64,000 bases of DNA from positions 434,001-498,000 of the forward strand of contig NZ_JARGES010000027.1 in the NCBI RefSeq assembly GCF_029210365.1, read 5' to 3'. The stretch is from Mesorhizobium sp. YIM 152430. Its GTDB lineage: Bacteria > Pseudomonadota > Alphaproteobacteria > Rhizobiales > Rhizobiaceae. Both the position numbers and the translations under genes were made by a program. Below, in pieces: positions 38,450 through 48,199 of the stretch (position 1 is its first letter; every line of letters begins with the position of its first letter). The notes under the pieces are model-generated. The model made no database searches and was not told the DNA's origin. It was given only the letters and a program-made list of their open reading frames with translations.

Positions 38450-40837
38450 CTAGAACCGGGTCGAGATGCCGAAGCTGAAGTTCTGGACGTCGTCGGTGTC
38501 TTCCTTGGCGACCGGCACCGCGTAGTCGACACGGATCGGCCCGAAGGGAGATGCCCAGAGGATGCCCGCACCGACGGAGGCACGAAGCGACGCGCCGGTT
38601 CCCCCGACATTGGCCGCGCCGGCGATACCGCCTGGGAACCCATGCAGCGAGGCTGCATCGGCAAAGACTGCGCCGCGCAGGCCAAGGCTTTGCGGCAGGG
38701 CCGGGAATGGGAACTGCGCTTCAGCCGAGGCGTGAAAATATGTCGTTCCGCCCAGATGATCGCCGGTCGCCGTATCGATCGGTCCAATGCCGTTGAAGTC
38801 GAAGCCGCGAATGATGCGGTCGTTCGAACGGAACAGGTCGAAGACGCGCAGGCCGTCGGTTCCGAACCCTTCGATATGTCCGGCACCCGCGGTCAGAACA
38901 CCGACGAGATCGAATTCTTCGGACAGCGTGTGATAATAGCTGCCCCGAGTTGTGAACTTCACCCAGTTCGCATCACCGCCGAGACCGGCGACTTCCGTCG
39001 TGAACGTGGCATAGAAGCCTTCACGCGGGTTCTGCATGTTGTCGATCGTGTTGTAGATGAGACCGGCGCTGACCGAAGACTTGACCCATGGGCTCTGATT
39101 TTCGATCGCATCCCGCAGGACCGGCGAAATGCCGAGCGCGCAATCAGGCGTCAAAACCCCATTGGCATCAAGGCAACCGTCGCGATAGTTATACGACTCC
39201 CGCGAGTAATTATAGGCCAGTTGCGTGCTCAGCGCCTCGGTGACCGGCAGGCCGAAGCGAACCGTTGCCCCGTCGACTTCGCTCTCATACCGGTCGAACC
39301 GACGGGTCTGGCGATAGATGTCGAACCCGGCCGCGATGCGGCGCCCGAGGAAATAGGGCTCCGTAAAGGACAGCGAATAGTCGCGCGAATCGCGACCACC
39401 CGAGGCGGCGACACGGATGAACTGGCCGCGGCCGAGGAAGTTGCGCTCACTGACCGAGCCTTCGATCGACACGCCGGCGCCGCGGCTGATCGTCTCGCCG
39501 GTCGAGTAACCGGCACCGATCGAGAATTCACCCGTCGCCTTTTCGACGACTTCGACGATGAGCACGACCTGATCGGGCTGCGAACCGGGCGCGGTTGCGA
39601 TATTGACCGATTCGAAGAAGTCGAGCCGCTCGAGACGGCGGCGGGCACGCTGCACGAGGATCTGGTTGAAGGCATCGCCCTCGCTCAGGTCGAACTCGCG
39701 ACGGATGACGTAGTCGCGCGTGCGGGTGTTGCCGCGAATTTCGATTCGCTCGACATAGGCGCGCGGACCTTCATCGACCGTGTAGACCACGTCGATCGTG
39801 CGGGTCTCGAAATTGCGGTTGCCGCGCGGCGTGACCTGGGCGAATGCATAGCCGGAGCCAGCCACATCCTCGGTCAGGCCGACGATCGAGCTTTCCACAT
39901 CCGCCGCATTGTAGACGCGGCCTTCGCGGGTGTCGATGCTGCGCCGATAGGTCTCGGGGTCGACGCCGGGGATCGAGCTTTCGATGGCGACATTGCCGAA
40001 CGTGTAGCGCTGGCCTTCGTCGATGGTGAAGACGATCGAATATTCGTTCGTCGCCTGGTTGAACTGGGCGTCGGAGGACAGCACCCGGAAATCGGCATAT
40101 CCGCGATTGTAGTAGAAGCGCCGAAGGGTTTCCTCGTCCGCACGCAGGCGGTCGGCATCGTAGATGTCGTTGCGCGTCAGCCAGGAAAGGAAGTTCGACT
40201 GGCGCGTCGAAATGACGTCGCGCAGGCGGCCGTCACTGAACGCCTGATTGCCCTCGAAGGTGATAGAGCCGATCTTGGTGCGGTCGCCTTCCTGGATCTG
40301 GTAGACGACGTTGACGCGGTTGTCGCCGAGATCGACGGTCTGCGCGGTGACCGTGGTGTCGTCGCGGCCGACGCGGGCATAGGCCTGGCGAATCGCTTCG
40401 ATGTCGGAATTCATCGCATCGGCCGAATAGGCACCGCGCGGCCGAAGCTGGACGGCGGCCGTCAGCGCGTCGTCCTTGACGCGCGAATTGCCCTGGAACA
40501 GCACCTGGTTGACGATCGAATATTCGGAGACTTCGACAACCAGCGTGGAGCCGGACTGGTTGATGCGAACGTCGGAAAAGAGCCGCGTCTCGAATAGGCG
40601 CACGACGGCCGCGTTGATGTCCGCGCTGTCGAACTGGACGCCCGGCTGGATGCCGAGATTGCCGATCACCGTCTCGTCGCTGACGCGCTGATTCCCGCGA
40701 ACGTCGATCCTGCTGACGACTGCTGCATATGCTGCGCCCGCCCCCGCGAGCTGAACTGCAACCGATCCGGTCGCGACGATCGCGGCGGAAAGTGCCATCG
40801 CCGACACGGCGCTCTTGAAACTCGAAGCTGCCTTCAT
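38450..40837 (-). CDS. bamA: Outer-membrane protein assembly factor BamA
   Basis: BamA is the essential Omp85 insertase for outer-membrane beta-barrels. I start at the ATG at 40837 (795 residues) because a signal peptide begins there (FKSAVSAMALSAAIVATGSV, processed near AYA-A). Five POTRA repeats span about residues 35-365 (VVSRIDVRGNQRVSDETV, VLFQGNSRVKDDAL). The barrel follows, with the lid motif GRGQFIRVAASG. The protein ends FSFGISTRF with the C-terminal phenylalanine typical of outer-membrane proteins. rseP lies 207 bp upstream. Confidence 0.97.
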   Translation of the reverse strand: MKAASSFKSAVSAMALSAAIVATGSVAVQLAGAGAAYAAVVSRIDVRGNQRVSDETVIGNLGIQPGVQFDSADINAAVVRLFETRLFSDVRINQSGSTLVVEVSEYSIVNQVLFQGNSRVKDDALTAAVQLRPRGAYSADAMNSDIEAIRQAYARVGRDDTTVTAQTVDLGDNRVNVVYQIQEGDRTKIGSITFEGNQAFSDGRLRDVISTRQSNFLSWLTRNDIYDADRLRADEETLRRFYYNRGYADFRVLSSDAQFNQATNEYSIVFTIDEGQRYTFGNVAIESSIPGVDPETYRRSIDTREGRVYNAADVESSIVGLTEDVAGSGYAFAQVTPRGNRNFETRTIDVVYTVDEGPRAYVERIEIRGNTRTRDYVIRREFDLSEGDAFNQILVQRARRRLERLDFFESVNIATAPGSQPDQVVLIVEVVEKATGEFSIGAGYSTGETISRGAGVSIEGSVSERNFLGRGQFIRVAASGGRDSRDYSLSFTEPYFLGRRIAAGFDIYRQTRRFDRYESEVDGATVRFGLPVTEALSTQLAYNYSRESYNYRDGCLDANGVLTPDCALGISPVLRDAIENQSPWVKSSVSAGLIYNTIDNMQNPREGFYATFTTEVAGLGGDANWVKFTTRGSYYHTLSEEFDLVGVLTAGAGHIEGFGTDGLRVFDLFRSNDRIIRGFDFNGIGPIDTATGDHLGGTTYFHASAEAQFPFPALPQSLGLRGAVFADAASLHGFPGGIAGAANVGGTGASLRASVGAGILWASPFGPIRVDYAVPVAKEDTDDVQNFSFGISTRF

Positions 40838-41044
40838 TTGGCTTACAAACCTTTTGTTCTCGTTGTCCCCGTGGCGAGAAGAGACCGGACTGGGCCGCAA
40901 AACCCCATACGGTAATAACCGGTTTTTCCCTACACGCAAGGCTGCCGGTTAATTTGCATTTACTAAGTCCGCAAGCGTGGCATTCGCGTCACGCAAATTC
41001 CCATCCATGGTAAATGGAGCCTGAATTTTCAGGGTGTTGCGCCG

Positions 41045-42181
41045 TCAGCAGCCGAATATGTCGTTCCAGAAAACGAACGCCATGAAGCCCAGAACGGCCA
41101 GCATTCCCACCTTGTAGAACCCCTCCATCACCCGTTCCGAAACCGGTCGTCCACGAACGGCTTCAGCGGCATAGAAGACCAGATGCCCGCCGTCCAGTGG
41201 GGGAATCGGCAGAAGGTTGAGGAAACCTATCCCGACCGACAGGAGCGCGATGAGCTGCACCAGCCACAACGGGCCGAGCGAGGCTGCCTGCCCCGACATT
41301 TCGGCGATGCGAACCGGCCCGCCGAGCTGGCACCTGTCTTCGCGACCGGCGACGAAACGTTGCAGAAAGTGCCCTGTCCGCGCGATGATCTGGCCGGTTT
41401 CGGTGACCGCTGCGCCCAGCGCTTCGACCGGTCCGTAGGTGATCTGCCGCGGCTGGCCGAGTTCCTCATTGTTGACGACGCCGATGATGCCGATGCGAAT
41501 CGTGTTGCCGAGAGCGTCGGTCTGTTCGGACAGTTCCGGCGTGGCCCGAAGCTCGATTTCGCGCCCGTCGCGCAGCATGACGAAGGCAAGCTCGTCGCCC
41601 GCGCGTGCCGAGACGACGCGCTGCACGTCGCCGAAGGTCGAGATTCGCGTGCCGTTGACGGTGACGAACCGGTCGCCCGGCTCGAATCCGGCCTCGGCGG
41701 CCGGACTGTCGGGTCGGATCTCGGCCACGGTCGGCTCCGAGACGAAGCGGCCATAGGCCGTGAACATCACGGCGAAGACGGCGATCGTCAAAAGGAAGTT
41801 GAAGATCGGGCCGGCCGCAACGGTCGCGGCCCGCTTCCAGACCGGCTGCGTGTGGAACGCCACTTGGCGCTCTTTCTCGGTCAATTGCGCAACTGCCTGC
41901 GCGTCCGGCTCGCTCGTCACGCTCATGTCGCCGACGAACTTGACGTAGCCGCCGAGCGGCACCGCCGAAATCTTCCAACGCGTTCCGCGCCTGTCCTTGA
42001 AGCCGAATATCTCGGGACCGAATCCGATCGAGAAGGCTTCAACGCCGATCCCGCACCAGCGGCCGACCAGATAATGGCCCATCTCATGCACGAACACGAC
42101 GACCGCGAGCACCAGGATGAAGGGAACGAGCGTGCCGAGGATGAGGCCGCTGGTTCCGAATATGCCCGTCAGGAAGTCCAA
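41045..42181 (-). CDS. rseP: RIP site-2 zinc metalloprotease RseP
   Basis: RseP is an inner-membrane site-2 protease that cleaves membrane helices, for example of anti-sigma factors and signal peptides. The zinc motif HEMGH is at residues 32-36 in the first helix. A periplasmic PDZ domain (EAGFEPGDRFVTVNGTRI) lies at about residues 125-205, and the third-ligand motif NLLPIPPLDGGHL is near the C-terminus. The start is a TTG at 42181 with AAGGGG seven bases upstream; an in-frame stop just before it leaves no earlier start. dxr, often between cdsA and rseP, is absent here. Confidence 0.95.
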   Translation of the reverse strand: MDFLTGIFGTSGLILGTLVPFILVLAVVVFVHEMGHYLVGRWCGIGVEAFSIGFGPEIFGFKDRRGTRWKISAVPLGGYVKFVGDMSVTSEPDAQAVAQLTEKERQVAFHTQPVWKRAATVAAGPIFNFLLTIAVFAVMFTAYGRFVSEPTVAEIRPDSPAAEAGFEPGDRFVTVNGTRISTFGDVQRVVSARAGDELAFVMLRDGREIELRATPELSEQTDALGNTIRIGIIGVVNNEELGQPRQITYGPVEALGAAVTETGQIIARTGHFLQRFVAGREDRCQLGGPVRIAEMSGQAASLGPLWLVQLIALLSVGIGFLNLLPIPPLDGGHLVFYAAEAVRGRPVSERVMEGFYKVGMLAVLGFMAFVFWNDIFGC

Positions 42182-42273
42182 TTCACCGCCCCTTCAAAAT
42201 CATCGCGCGTCATGCCCGTTGCGGACAAATCGCGGCGTTTCGGTGGCTATGCCGGCAAATGCCGCGCCGCCGA

Positions 42274-43113
42274 TCAAAAGAATGCCAGCGCCGGCCGGTC
42301 CGGATCGGCCAGCACCGCTCCCACGACGTATAGCAGCAGGCTTGCGGCCACCAGACCGTCGACCCGATCCATGACCCCGCCATGACCGGGGATGAGCTTG
42401 CTCGAATCCTTGACCTGGAAACGCCGCTTGAGCCACGATTCGAACAGGTCGCCGATCTGCGAGGCGACGGACAGCACGAAAATCAGCGCGAAGAGCGCGC
42501 CGACGGCCATCCGCGTTTCCATCATGAAGGCGGCGAACATGCCCAGCACCAGCGCGAACACCGCCCCGCCCACGGCTCCGCTCCAGGTCTTGCCGGGCGA
42601 GATGGCGGGCGCGAGCTTGGGTCCGCCGAACGTCCGGCCCACGAAATAGGCCATGATGTCGGTCGACCACACCACGATGAAGACGAAGACGACCGTCTTC
42701 AGGCCCTCGACATCCTCTCCGCGCAACAGCGCCAGCGAAAGCGCAGCAAAGCTCGCATAGGCAAGACCGATGGCATTCCAGCGCGTCGAGCCGAGCATCG
42801 GCGCCGCGAACAGCGCGAGAACGGCAAGCGCGGCGACCATGACGAGACTGAGCGCTCCGCCCGGCGCCGTCAGGACGATGATGCCGGCCGTCGCCATCAG
42901 GAGGCTCGACAATTGCCGCTCGGGCGCCGTGCTCTGGGCCTTGGCCATCTTCAGCCATTCGTAGAAGACGGCTGCGCCTATGCCGGCGCACAACATGCGG
43001 AAGGAAAAGCCACCGACCCATGTGACGATCAGCGTCACGGAGATCATCACGATCGCCGACAGGATGCGCAGTCGCAGTTCCTTGGTCAGGAAATTCTGGC
43101 CTGGCTCGCTCAA
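42274..43113 (-). CDS. cdsA: Phosphatidate cytidylyltransferase
   Basis: CdsA makes CDP-diacylglycerol, the precursor of all phospholipids. The start is a TTG at 43113 that overlaps the uppS stop as TTGA (279 residues, [17 protein letters not shown]). Longer frames run back through uppS and are not credible. About eight membrane helices are visible, and the CDS signature region [17 protein letters not shown] followed by [12 protein letters not shown] is near the C-terminus. It is translationally coupled to uppS and followed by rseP after 92 bp. Confidence 0.93.
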   Translation of the reverse strand: MSEPGQNFLTKELRLRILSAIVMISVTLIVTWVGGFSFRMLCAGIGAAVFYEWLKMAKAQSTAPERQLSSLLMATAGIIVLTAPGGALSLVMVAALAVLALFAAPMLGSTRWNAIGLAYASFAALSLALLRGEDVEGLKTVVFVFIVVWSTDIMAYFVGRTFGGPKLAPAISPGKTWSGAVGGAVFALVLGMFAAFMMETRMAVGALFALIFVLSVASQIGDLFESWLKRRFQVKDSSKLIPGHGGVMDRVDGLVAASLLLYVVGAVLADPDRPALAFF

Positions 43114-43829
43114 GAGACTGCCCCGCGCGCGTCGACAGCGCCGAAACGGCGCTCGCGTCCGGCGAAAACTGCCAGCGCGCGGTCGAGTTCGCTCCGGTCG
43201 AAATCCGGCCAGAAGCAGGGCAGGAACACGAACTCGCTGTAGGCCGCCTGCCATAAGAGGAAATTGGACAGTCTCTGCTCTCCGCTCGTGCGGATGATCA
43301 GATCGGGGTCCGGGATGTCGGATGTGTCGAGCGCGCCGCTCAGCATTTCCGGCGTGATCGATTGCGGATCGAGATGCCTGCCCGCCGCCAGTTGGGCCAG
43401 ATGCCGCGCCGCGCGGACAATCTCGTCGCGCGAGCCGTAATTGAAGGCGATGACGAGGTTCATCACATCGTTGCCGCGCGTCAAGGCTTCGGCATCGTCG
43501 ATGAGTTGACGGATATCGGGCTCCAGCGTGTCACGCCCGCCTATCATGCGAACGCGCACGCCATTGCGATGAAGGTCGGCAAGATCGCGGCGGATGAACA
43601 GTTTCAGGAGCCCCATCAGGTCGCTGATCTCGGACGCGGGCCGCGACCAGTTTTCCGACGAGAACGCATAGAGCGTCAGCCATTTGACGCCGCTTTCGCC
43701 GACATTTCGAACCGTCTTGCGCAGCGCCTCGACGCCGGCGCGGTGGCCTGCTGCGCGCGGCAGGCCACGGGCCTGCGCCCAGCGGCCATTGCCGTCCATG
43801 ATGATCGCGATATGCGCGGGAATCGTCAC
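43110..43829 (-). CDS. uppS: Undecaprenyl (isoprenyl) diphosphate synthase
   Basis: UppS makes the C55 isoprenoid carrier for peptidoglycan and polysaccharide precursors. The 239-residue cis-prenyltransferase has the catalytic [10 protein letters not shown] at residues 9-18, [13 protein letters not shown], and the C-terminal [18 protein letters not shown] and [12 protein letters not shown]. It starts with GTG (43829), with GGAG five bases before it. Together with cdsA, rseP and bamA it forms the envelope half of the cluster. Confidence 0.96.
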   Translation of the reverse strand: MTIPAHIAIIMDGNGRWAQARGLPRAAGHRAGVEALRKTVRNVGESGVKWLTLYAFSSENWSRPASEISDLMGLLKLFIRRDLADLHRNGVRVRMIGGRDTLEPDIRQLIDDAEALTRGNDVMNLVIAFNYGSRDEIVRAARHLAQLAAGRHLDPQSITPEMLSGALDTSDIPDPDLIIRTSGEQRLSNFLLWQAAYSEFVFLPCFWPDFDRSELDRALAVFAGRERRFGAVDARGAVS

Positions 43830-43872
43830 CGGCTCTCCAGTTCCCAGGCTCGGGGAAAAGGTCCTGTTCGAC

Positions 43873-44433
43873 CTAGACCTGCATGATCTCGGCTTCCTTT
43901 TCGGCCAGAAGGCCGTCGATCTGCTTGATCGTTTCGTCGGTCAACTTCTGCACGCGCTCGGACTGGACCTTGGAATCGTCCTGGCTGATCGCGCCGTCCT
44001 TCTCCGCCTTCTTGGCAATTTCCATGCCGTCGCGGCGGACATGGCGCGCGGCGACCTTGGCCTGCTCGGTATACTGGTGGGCGATCTTGACTAGGTCGCG
44101 GCGGCGTTCCTCGTTGAGTTCAGGCAGTGGAATGCGAAGATTGCTGCCGTCGACGATCGGATTGAGCCCGAGATTGGACTCGCGGATCGCGCGGTCGACG
44201 GCGCCGACCAGTTGCTTGTCCCAGACGGAGACGGCGAGCATCCGCGATTCCGGCACGGTCACGGTCGCGACCTGGTTGATCGGCATCGGCGAGCCATAAG
44301 CCTGAACGAGGACCGGATCGAGAAGATTGCTCGACGCGCGGCCGGTCCGCAGCGATGCGAGATCGTGCTTGAATGCCGTGATCGCGCCATCCATCCTGCG
44401 CTGCAGATCCTTGAAGTCCACGCCTTCGCTCAT
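43873..44433 (-). CDS. frr: Ribosome recycling factor
   Basis: RRF, with EF-G, splits post-termination ribosomes. I use the ATG at 44433 (186 residues, [18 protein letters not shown]). The tRNA-mimic helical domain and tip are visible in [32 protein letters not shown] and [17 protein letters not shown]. It sits between pyrH and uppS in the conserved rpsB-tsf-pyrH-frr order. Confidence 0.97.
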   Translation of the reverse strand: MSEGVDFKDLQRRMDGAITAFKHDLASLRTGRASSNLLDPVLVQAYGSPMPINQVATVTVPESRMLAVSVWDKQLVGAVDRAIRESNLGLNPIVDGSNLRIPLPELNEERRRDLVKIAHQYTEQAKVAARHVRRDGMEIAKKAEKDGAISQDDSKVQSERVQKLTDETIKQIDGLLAEKEAEIMQV

Positions 44434-44489
44434 CTTTGTCTCCTCTGCCGGCAATGGCCGGTTCTTCTTTTCATCGCACGTCGAAGCGG

Positions 44490-45212
44490 TCAGGCGTCGT
44501 CGACGACCGTGCAACGTCCTTCGCCGCGCAATATGGCGCCAAGACCGCCCTGCTCGTGAATCGAGTAGACGATTATCGGAATGTGGTTCTCGCGCGCAAG
44601 CGCAATCGCCGCCGTGTCCATGATCGCGAGCCCCTTCACCAGCACGTCCTCATGGCTGATCCGGTCGAAGCGCGTCGCGGAGGGGTCCTTCTTGGGATCG
44701 GCGGAATAGACGCCGTCGACCTGCGTGCCTTTCAAAAGCGCATCGGCGCCGATCTCGGCAGCGCGCAGCGCGGCGGCGGAATCGGTCGTGAAGAACGGAT
44801 TGCCGGTTCCGCCGGCGAAGATCACGACCTTGCCCTGATCCATATATGCCGTCGCCTGGCGTTGCGAAAAGCTTTCGCAAAGCTCGGGCATGGCGATGGC
44901 CGACAGCACCACCGCATCGACCCCGAGCTTGATCAGCGAGGTCCGCAATGCGAGCGAATTGATCACGGTGGCGAGCATCCCCATGTGGTCGCCGGTCACC
45001 CGGTCGCCACCCTTGGAGGCAACCGCCACGCCGCGGAAGATGTTGCCGCCGCCGATCACCACTGCGACCTCGACGCCCATCGAGCGCGCTTCGGCAATAT
45101 CCGCCGCGATCTGGTCGGCAACCGAAACATCGATGCCGAAGCCCTGCGATCCCATCAGGGCCTCGCCCGATGCCTTGAGAAGGATGCGCTTGTATCGCGG
45201 GTCCTGGTTCAT
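44490..45212 (-). CDS. pyrH: UMP kinase
   Basis: PyrH phosphorylates UMP to UDP and is allosterically controlled by GTP and UTP in bacteria. The 240-residue amino-acid-kinase fold begins [20 protein letters not shown]. It has [32 protein letters not shown] and [16 protein letters not shown]. It follows tsf after a gap that contains a terminator-like hairpin, so pyrH may also have its own promoter. Confidence 0.98.
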   Translation of the reverse strand: MNQDPRYKRILLKASGEALMGSQGFGIDVSVADQIAADIAEARSMGVEVAVVIGGGNIFRGVAVASKGGDRVTGDHMGMLATVINSLALRTSLIKLGVDAVVLSAIAMPELCESFSQRQATAYMDQGKVVIFAGGTGNPFFTTDSAAALRAAEIGADALLKGTQVDGVYSADPKKDPSATRFDRISHEDVLVKGLAIMDTAAIALARENHIPIIVYSIHEQGGLGAILRGEGRCTVVDDA

Positions 45213-45263
45213 GAAACTCTCTTCTTGCAGTGGTGGGATCGCAACCGGGTGTCAGATACATGA

Positions 45264-45296
45264 AAGGGCACCGCCGTGTCACCCGGCGATGCCCTT
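45264..45296 (-). terminator. Terminator-like hairpin after tsf
   Basis: AAGGGCATCGCCG and CGGCGGTGCCCTT pair over 13 positions (one wobble) with a 7-nt loop on the minus strand, 22 bp after the tsf stop. A short T run follows (TTTC). It probably ends or attenuates rpsB-tsf transcription ahead of pyrH. Confidence 0.7.
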
Positions 45297-45318
45297 CGTT
45301 CCTGTGCAGGAAGGCGGC

Positions 45319-46242
45319 TTATTTCTTGGCGACCGCCGCGACTTCGGCCGCAAAGTCGCTTTCTTCCTTCTCGATGCCCTCGCCGAGCGCGAAGCGAACG
45401 AAGCCGGTCAGCTTCGCCGGCGCGCCGATTTCCTTCTCGGCATCGGCGAGCGCCTTCTCGACGGTCACGTCGGGGTTCATGACGAAGGCCTGCTTCAGGA
45501 GCACGACTTCCTCGTAAAACTTGCGCAGGCGGCCTTCGACCATCTTCTCGATGATGTTCTCCGGCTTGCCCGACTGGCGGGCCTGTTCGGAGAAGACCGC
45601 CTTTTCACGCTCGACGGCGGCCGCGTCGACTTCCTCGGCGGTCAGTGCCAGCGGATTGGTCGCGGCGACGTGCATTGCGACCTGACGCGCGAAGGCGCGC
45701 GCGGCGTCGGCACTGCCCGTCGTCTCGATGGCGACCAGCACACCGAGCTTGCCGAGATTGTCGGCGACGGCGTTGTGGACATAGGTCGCAACGGCACCGC
45801 TCGAAACCGAAAGCTTGGCCGAACGGCGCAGGCTCATATTCTCGCCGATCGTGCCGATGGCGTCCTTGATGGTGTCGGTCACCGACTTTTCCGAACCCGG
45901 ATAGGTCGCCGCTCCGACGGCATCCGTCGAGCCGTCGGTGGTCAGAGCCACGCCGGCGATGTTGCGCACGATGTCCTGGAAGGCATCGTTGCGGGCGACG
46001 AAGTCGGTCTCGGAATTGACCTCGACGACGACCGCGCTGGTCGCCTCGGCGGCAACGCCGATCAGCCCCTCGGCTGCCGTGCGGCCTGCCTTCTTGTCGG
46101 CCTTGGCGATACCCTTGGAGCGCAGCCAGTCGACCGCGGCCTCGATGTCGCCATTGGTTTCGGCCAGGGCCGCCTTGCAGTCCATCATGCCCGCGCCCGT
46201 CATGTCGCGGAGCTGTTTGACCTGTGCAGCAGAAATGCTCAT
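45319..46242 (-). CDS. tsf: Elongation factor Ts
   Basis: EF-Ts recycles EF-Tu by GDP release. The 307-residue protein has the N-terminal UBA-like domain with [18 protein letters not shown], the core motif [13 protein letters not shown], and the C-terminal [15 protein letters not shown]. It follows rpsB after 96 bp that contain an 8-bp inverted repeat (GGCGCACC...GGTGCGCC, 46281-46309), as expected for a regulated rpsB-tsf pair. Confidence 0.98.
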   Translation of the reverse strand: MSISAAQVKQLRDMTGAGMMDCKAALAETNGDIEAAVDWLRSKGIAKADKKAGRTAAEGLIGVAAEATSAVVVEVNSETDFVARNDAFQDIVRNIAGVALTTDGSTDAVGAATYPGSEKSVTDTIKDAIGTIGENMSLRRSAKLSVSSGAVATYVHNAVADNLGKLGVLVAIETTGSADAARAFARQVAMHVAATNPLALTAEEVDAAAVEREKAVFSEQARQSGKPENIIEKMVEGRLRKFYEEVVLLKQAFVMNPDVTVEKALADAEKEIGAPAKLTGFVRFALGEGIEKEESDFAAEVAAVAKK

Positions 46243-46280
46243 CGTCGCCTCTTCAATTTCGTCAATTCATAAAATGGCGC

Positions 46281-46309
46281 GGCGCACCGTGGAGAAGTCC
46301 AGGTGCGCC
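46281..46309 (-). promoter_or_regulatory. Inverted repeat between rpsB and tsf
   Basis: GGCGCACC and GGTGCGCC form a perfect 8-bp stem with a 13-nt loop in the rpsB-tsf gap. No T run follows, so an attenuator or RNA-processing hairpin is more likely than a full terminator. Confidence 0.5.
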
Positions 46310-46338
46310 GTTCGCCTCGTCCAATGCAGCGGACGGCT

Positions 46339-47121
46339 TTAGCTGGCCTTGCCTTCTTCGGCAGGCGTCTCGTCGAGGGCCGGCTCGACCGGTGCTTCGG
46401 CCGAAGCGCCGACATCCACGCCCATCGCGCCCTGCTGGCGCGCAATGCCGTCGATGGCGGCCTTGGCGATCAGGTCGCAATAGAAAGAGATCGCGCGCGC
46501 GGCGTCGTCATTGCCGGGAATCGGATAGTCGACCTTGTCCGGGTCGCAGTTCGAATCGATGATCGCGACGACCGGAATGCCGAGACGGCGCGCTTCCTGG
46601 ATGGCGATCGCTTCCTTGTTGGTGTCGATCACGAACATCAGGTCCGGCGTCGAGCCCATGTCCTTGATGCCGCCGAGCGCGCGGTTGAGCTTCTCGCGCT
46701 CACGGTCGAGCGTCAGGCGCTCCTTCTTGGTGAAGCCCTGAGCTTCGCCGGCGAGCAGGTCGTCGAGCTTGCGCAGACGCTGGATCGAGTTCGAGATCGT
46801 CTTCCAGTTGGTGAGCATCCCGCCCAGCCAGCGCGAATTGACGTAGTACTGCGCCGAACGCTCGGCAGCGTCGGCGACGATTTCCGAAGCCTGGCGCTTG
46901 GTGCCGACGAACAGCACGCGTCCGCCGCGGGCAACCGTGTCCGAAACGATCTTCAGCGCCTGGTTGAGGAGCGGAACCGTCTGCGACAGGTCGATGATGT
47001 GGATGTTGTTGCGGGCGCCGAAGATATAGGGCGCCATCTTCGGGTTCCAGCGGTGGGTCTGGTGGCCGAAGTGGACACCAGCTTCGAGAAGCTGGCGCAT
47101 GGAGAAGTCTGGCGTAGCCAT
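46339..47121 (-). CDS. rpsB: 30S ribosomal protein S2
   Basis: S2 is a structural protein of the 30S subunit needed for S1 binding. The 260 residues begin [20 protein letters not shown] and contain [29 protein letters not shown] and [22 protein letters not shown]. An acidic Ala/Glu-rich C-terminal extension is typical of alphaproteobacteria. It heads the translation part of the long minus-strand cluster, and a structured leader precedes it. Confidence 0.98.
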   Translation of the reverse strand: MATPDFSMRQLLEAGVHFGHQTHRWNPKMAPYIFGARNNIHIIDLSQTVPLLNQALKIVSDTVARGGRVLFVGTKRQASEIVADAAERSAQYYVNSRWLGGMLTNWKTISNSIQRLRKLDDLLAGEAQGFTKKERLTLDREREKLNRALGGIKDMGSTPDLMFVIDTNKEAIAIQEARRLGIPVVAIIDSNCDPDKVDYPIPGNDDAARAISFYCDLIAKAAIDGIARQQGAMGVDVGASAEAPVEPALDETPAEEGKAS

Positions 47122-47158
47122 TGTTGGTTCCTTTTCCGGTTAGCCTCCACGGATGTCA

Positions 47159-47203
47159 GGCGGTAAAACCGCCACCGGAGGTCGAGGCCGGATTTCTCCC
47201 GGC
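47159..47203 (-). promoter_or_regulatory. Structured 5' leader of rpsB
   Basis: Two perfect hairpins lie upstream of rpsB: GGCGGT/ACCGCC with a 3-nt loop (47159-47173) and GCCGG/CCGGC with a 7-nt loop (47187-47203). They may be a ribosomal-protein autoregulatory leader, as known for rpsB in other bacteria. I do not recognise a specific described class. Confidence 0.4.
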
Positions 47204-47272
47204 ACCAAACCCATCACCCGTGTGTGGAATGGCCGCGCATATAGCGGCAATAGGGACGCGACGCAACCCGCT

Positions 47273-48091
47273 TCATTCGGCGCAGTCGGCCGGTGCCTCG
47301 AACAGCTCCAGATCGACCAGCCGGCCGCTGATGGCGAAGTCGCCATAGTCCATGGTCAGGTCGCGCGTCACGCCGTTGTCGTAGAGCTTCATGGAAATCC
47401 TGTAGGTCGGCGTCTCCTCGCCGCTCACGTCCGAAAGGTCGAAATAGGCGATGTCGACCGGCCAGAATTCTTCCCCGGCGATCGCCTCGACCGCATCCGC
47501 TTCGCCGTCGCCCTCTTCGATCCCGGTCTTCTGGCCGAGGATCACCGTCGTTGTCATCAGCTTGTCGCCGTCCTCCGAGCCGTCATAGATCGTGGTCTCG
47601 TAGAAATTCTCGCCCGCATTCGCCTTTTCCAGCACCTCAATCAGATGATGGGTCGGAAACTGCGATCTCTCCAGTTCGTGGGACTGCGGCTCCGGCATCT
47701 CGATCGAGACCTGCGTCCCGTCATCGGTCATCTGCGCCGATCCGCGTGTTTCCTTGTCGAGATTGCGGTCGACGAAGGAGCGGGTGACGAAGGAGAATTC
47801 CGAGCCGTCGCCGGCCTCGAACGTCGTCGTCTGCTGGTCGGTCATCCGCGACGTCTCGTTCGCCTCGATCTGCGTGACGAACCGGAAGGTCACCGTGTAG
47901 CCCTCGCAGGCCGAGCCGTTGAATTCGTAGACCATGCGCCCCGAAAGCCCGGTGATGCCGGAACTGTCCGTTGCATCGTCGAGCGCCAGGTCATAAACCG
48001 CACGGTGCGGGAGGAGCGGCGCGGCCGACGCCTGGCCTTGCAGGAACGGCACGGCGATCGTCGCCAGGAGTGCAAGGCGTGGCAGGGACAT
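47273..48091 (-). CDS. eipB: EipB-like periplasmic envelope-integrity protein (DUF1849)
   Basis: The protein has 272 residues from the ATG at 48091 with GGGAG upstream. The signal peptide is PRLALLATIAVPFLQGQASA, followed by LLPHRAVYDLALDDATDSSG, the DUF1849 opening. Two cysteines (SACEGY and ADCAE at the end) match the disulfide known in Brucella EipB, a beta-spiral periplasmic protein needed for envelope integrity. GRMVYEFNG, FPTHHLIEVLEKA and FDLSDVSGEETPTYRISM are further blocks. It is monocistronic between rpsB and the divergent ridA. Confidence 0.85.
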   Translation of the reverse strand: MSLPRLALLATIAVPFLQGQASAAPLLPHRAVYDLALDDATDSSGITGLSGRMVYEFNGSACEGYTVTFRFVTQIEANETSRMTDQQTTTFEAGDGSEFSFVTRSFVDRNLDKETRGSAQMTDDGTQVSIEMPEPQSHELERSQFPTHHLIEVLEKANAGENFYETTIYDGSEDGDKLMTTTVILGQKTGIEEGDGEADAVEAIAGEEFWPVDIAYFDLSDVSGEETPTYRISMKLYDNGVTRDLTMDYGDFAISGRLVDLELFEAPADCAE

Positions 48092-48199
48092 TCGGTTCTC
48101 CCGGTTGGGTGCTGGGTCGGTTGGCCGGCACCTGAATGCGTTTTCATGGCAGAAGCGAGGCGATTCAAGCGCCGCTTTTCTTCCGACAAGGATCACAGG

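Noticed and set aside
38369-40597. A 740-codon plus-strand frame opposite bamA
   Set aside because: bamA on the minus strand explains the region fully with signal peptide, POTRAs and C-terminal Phe.
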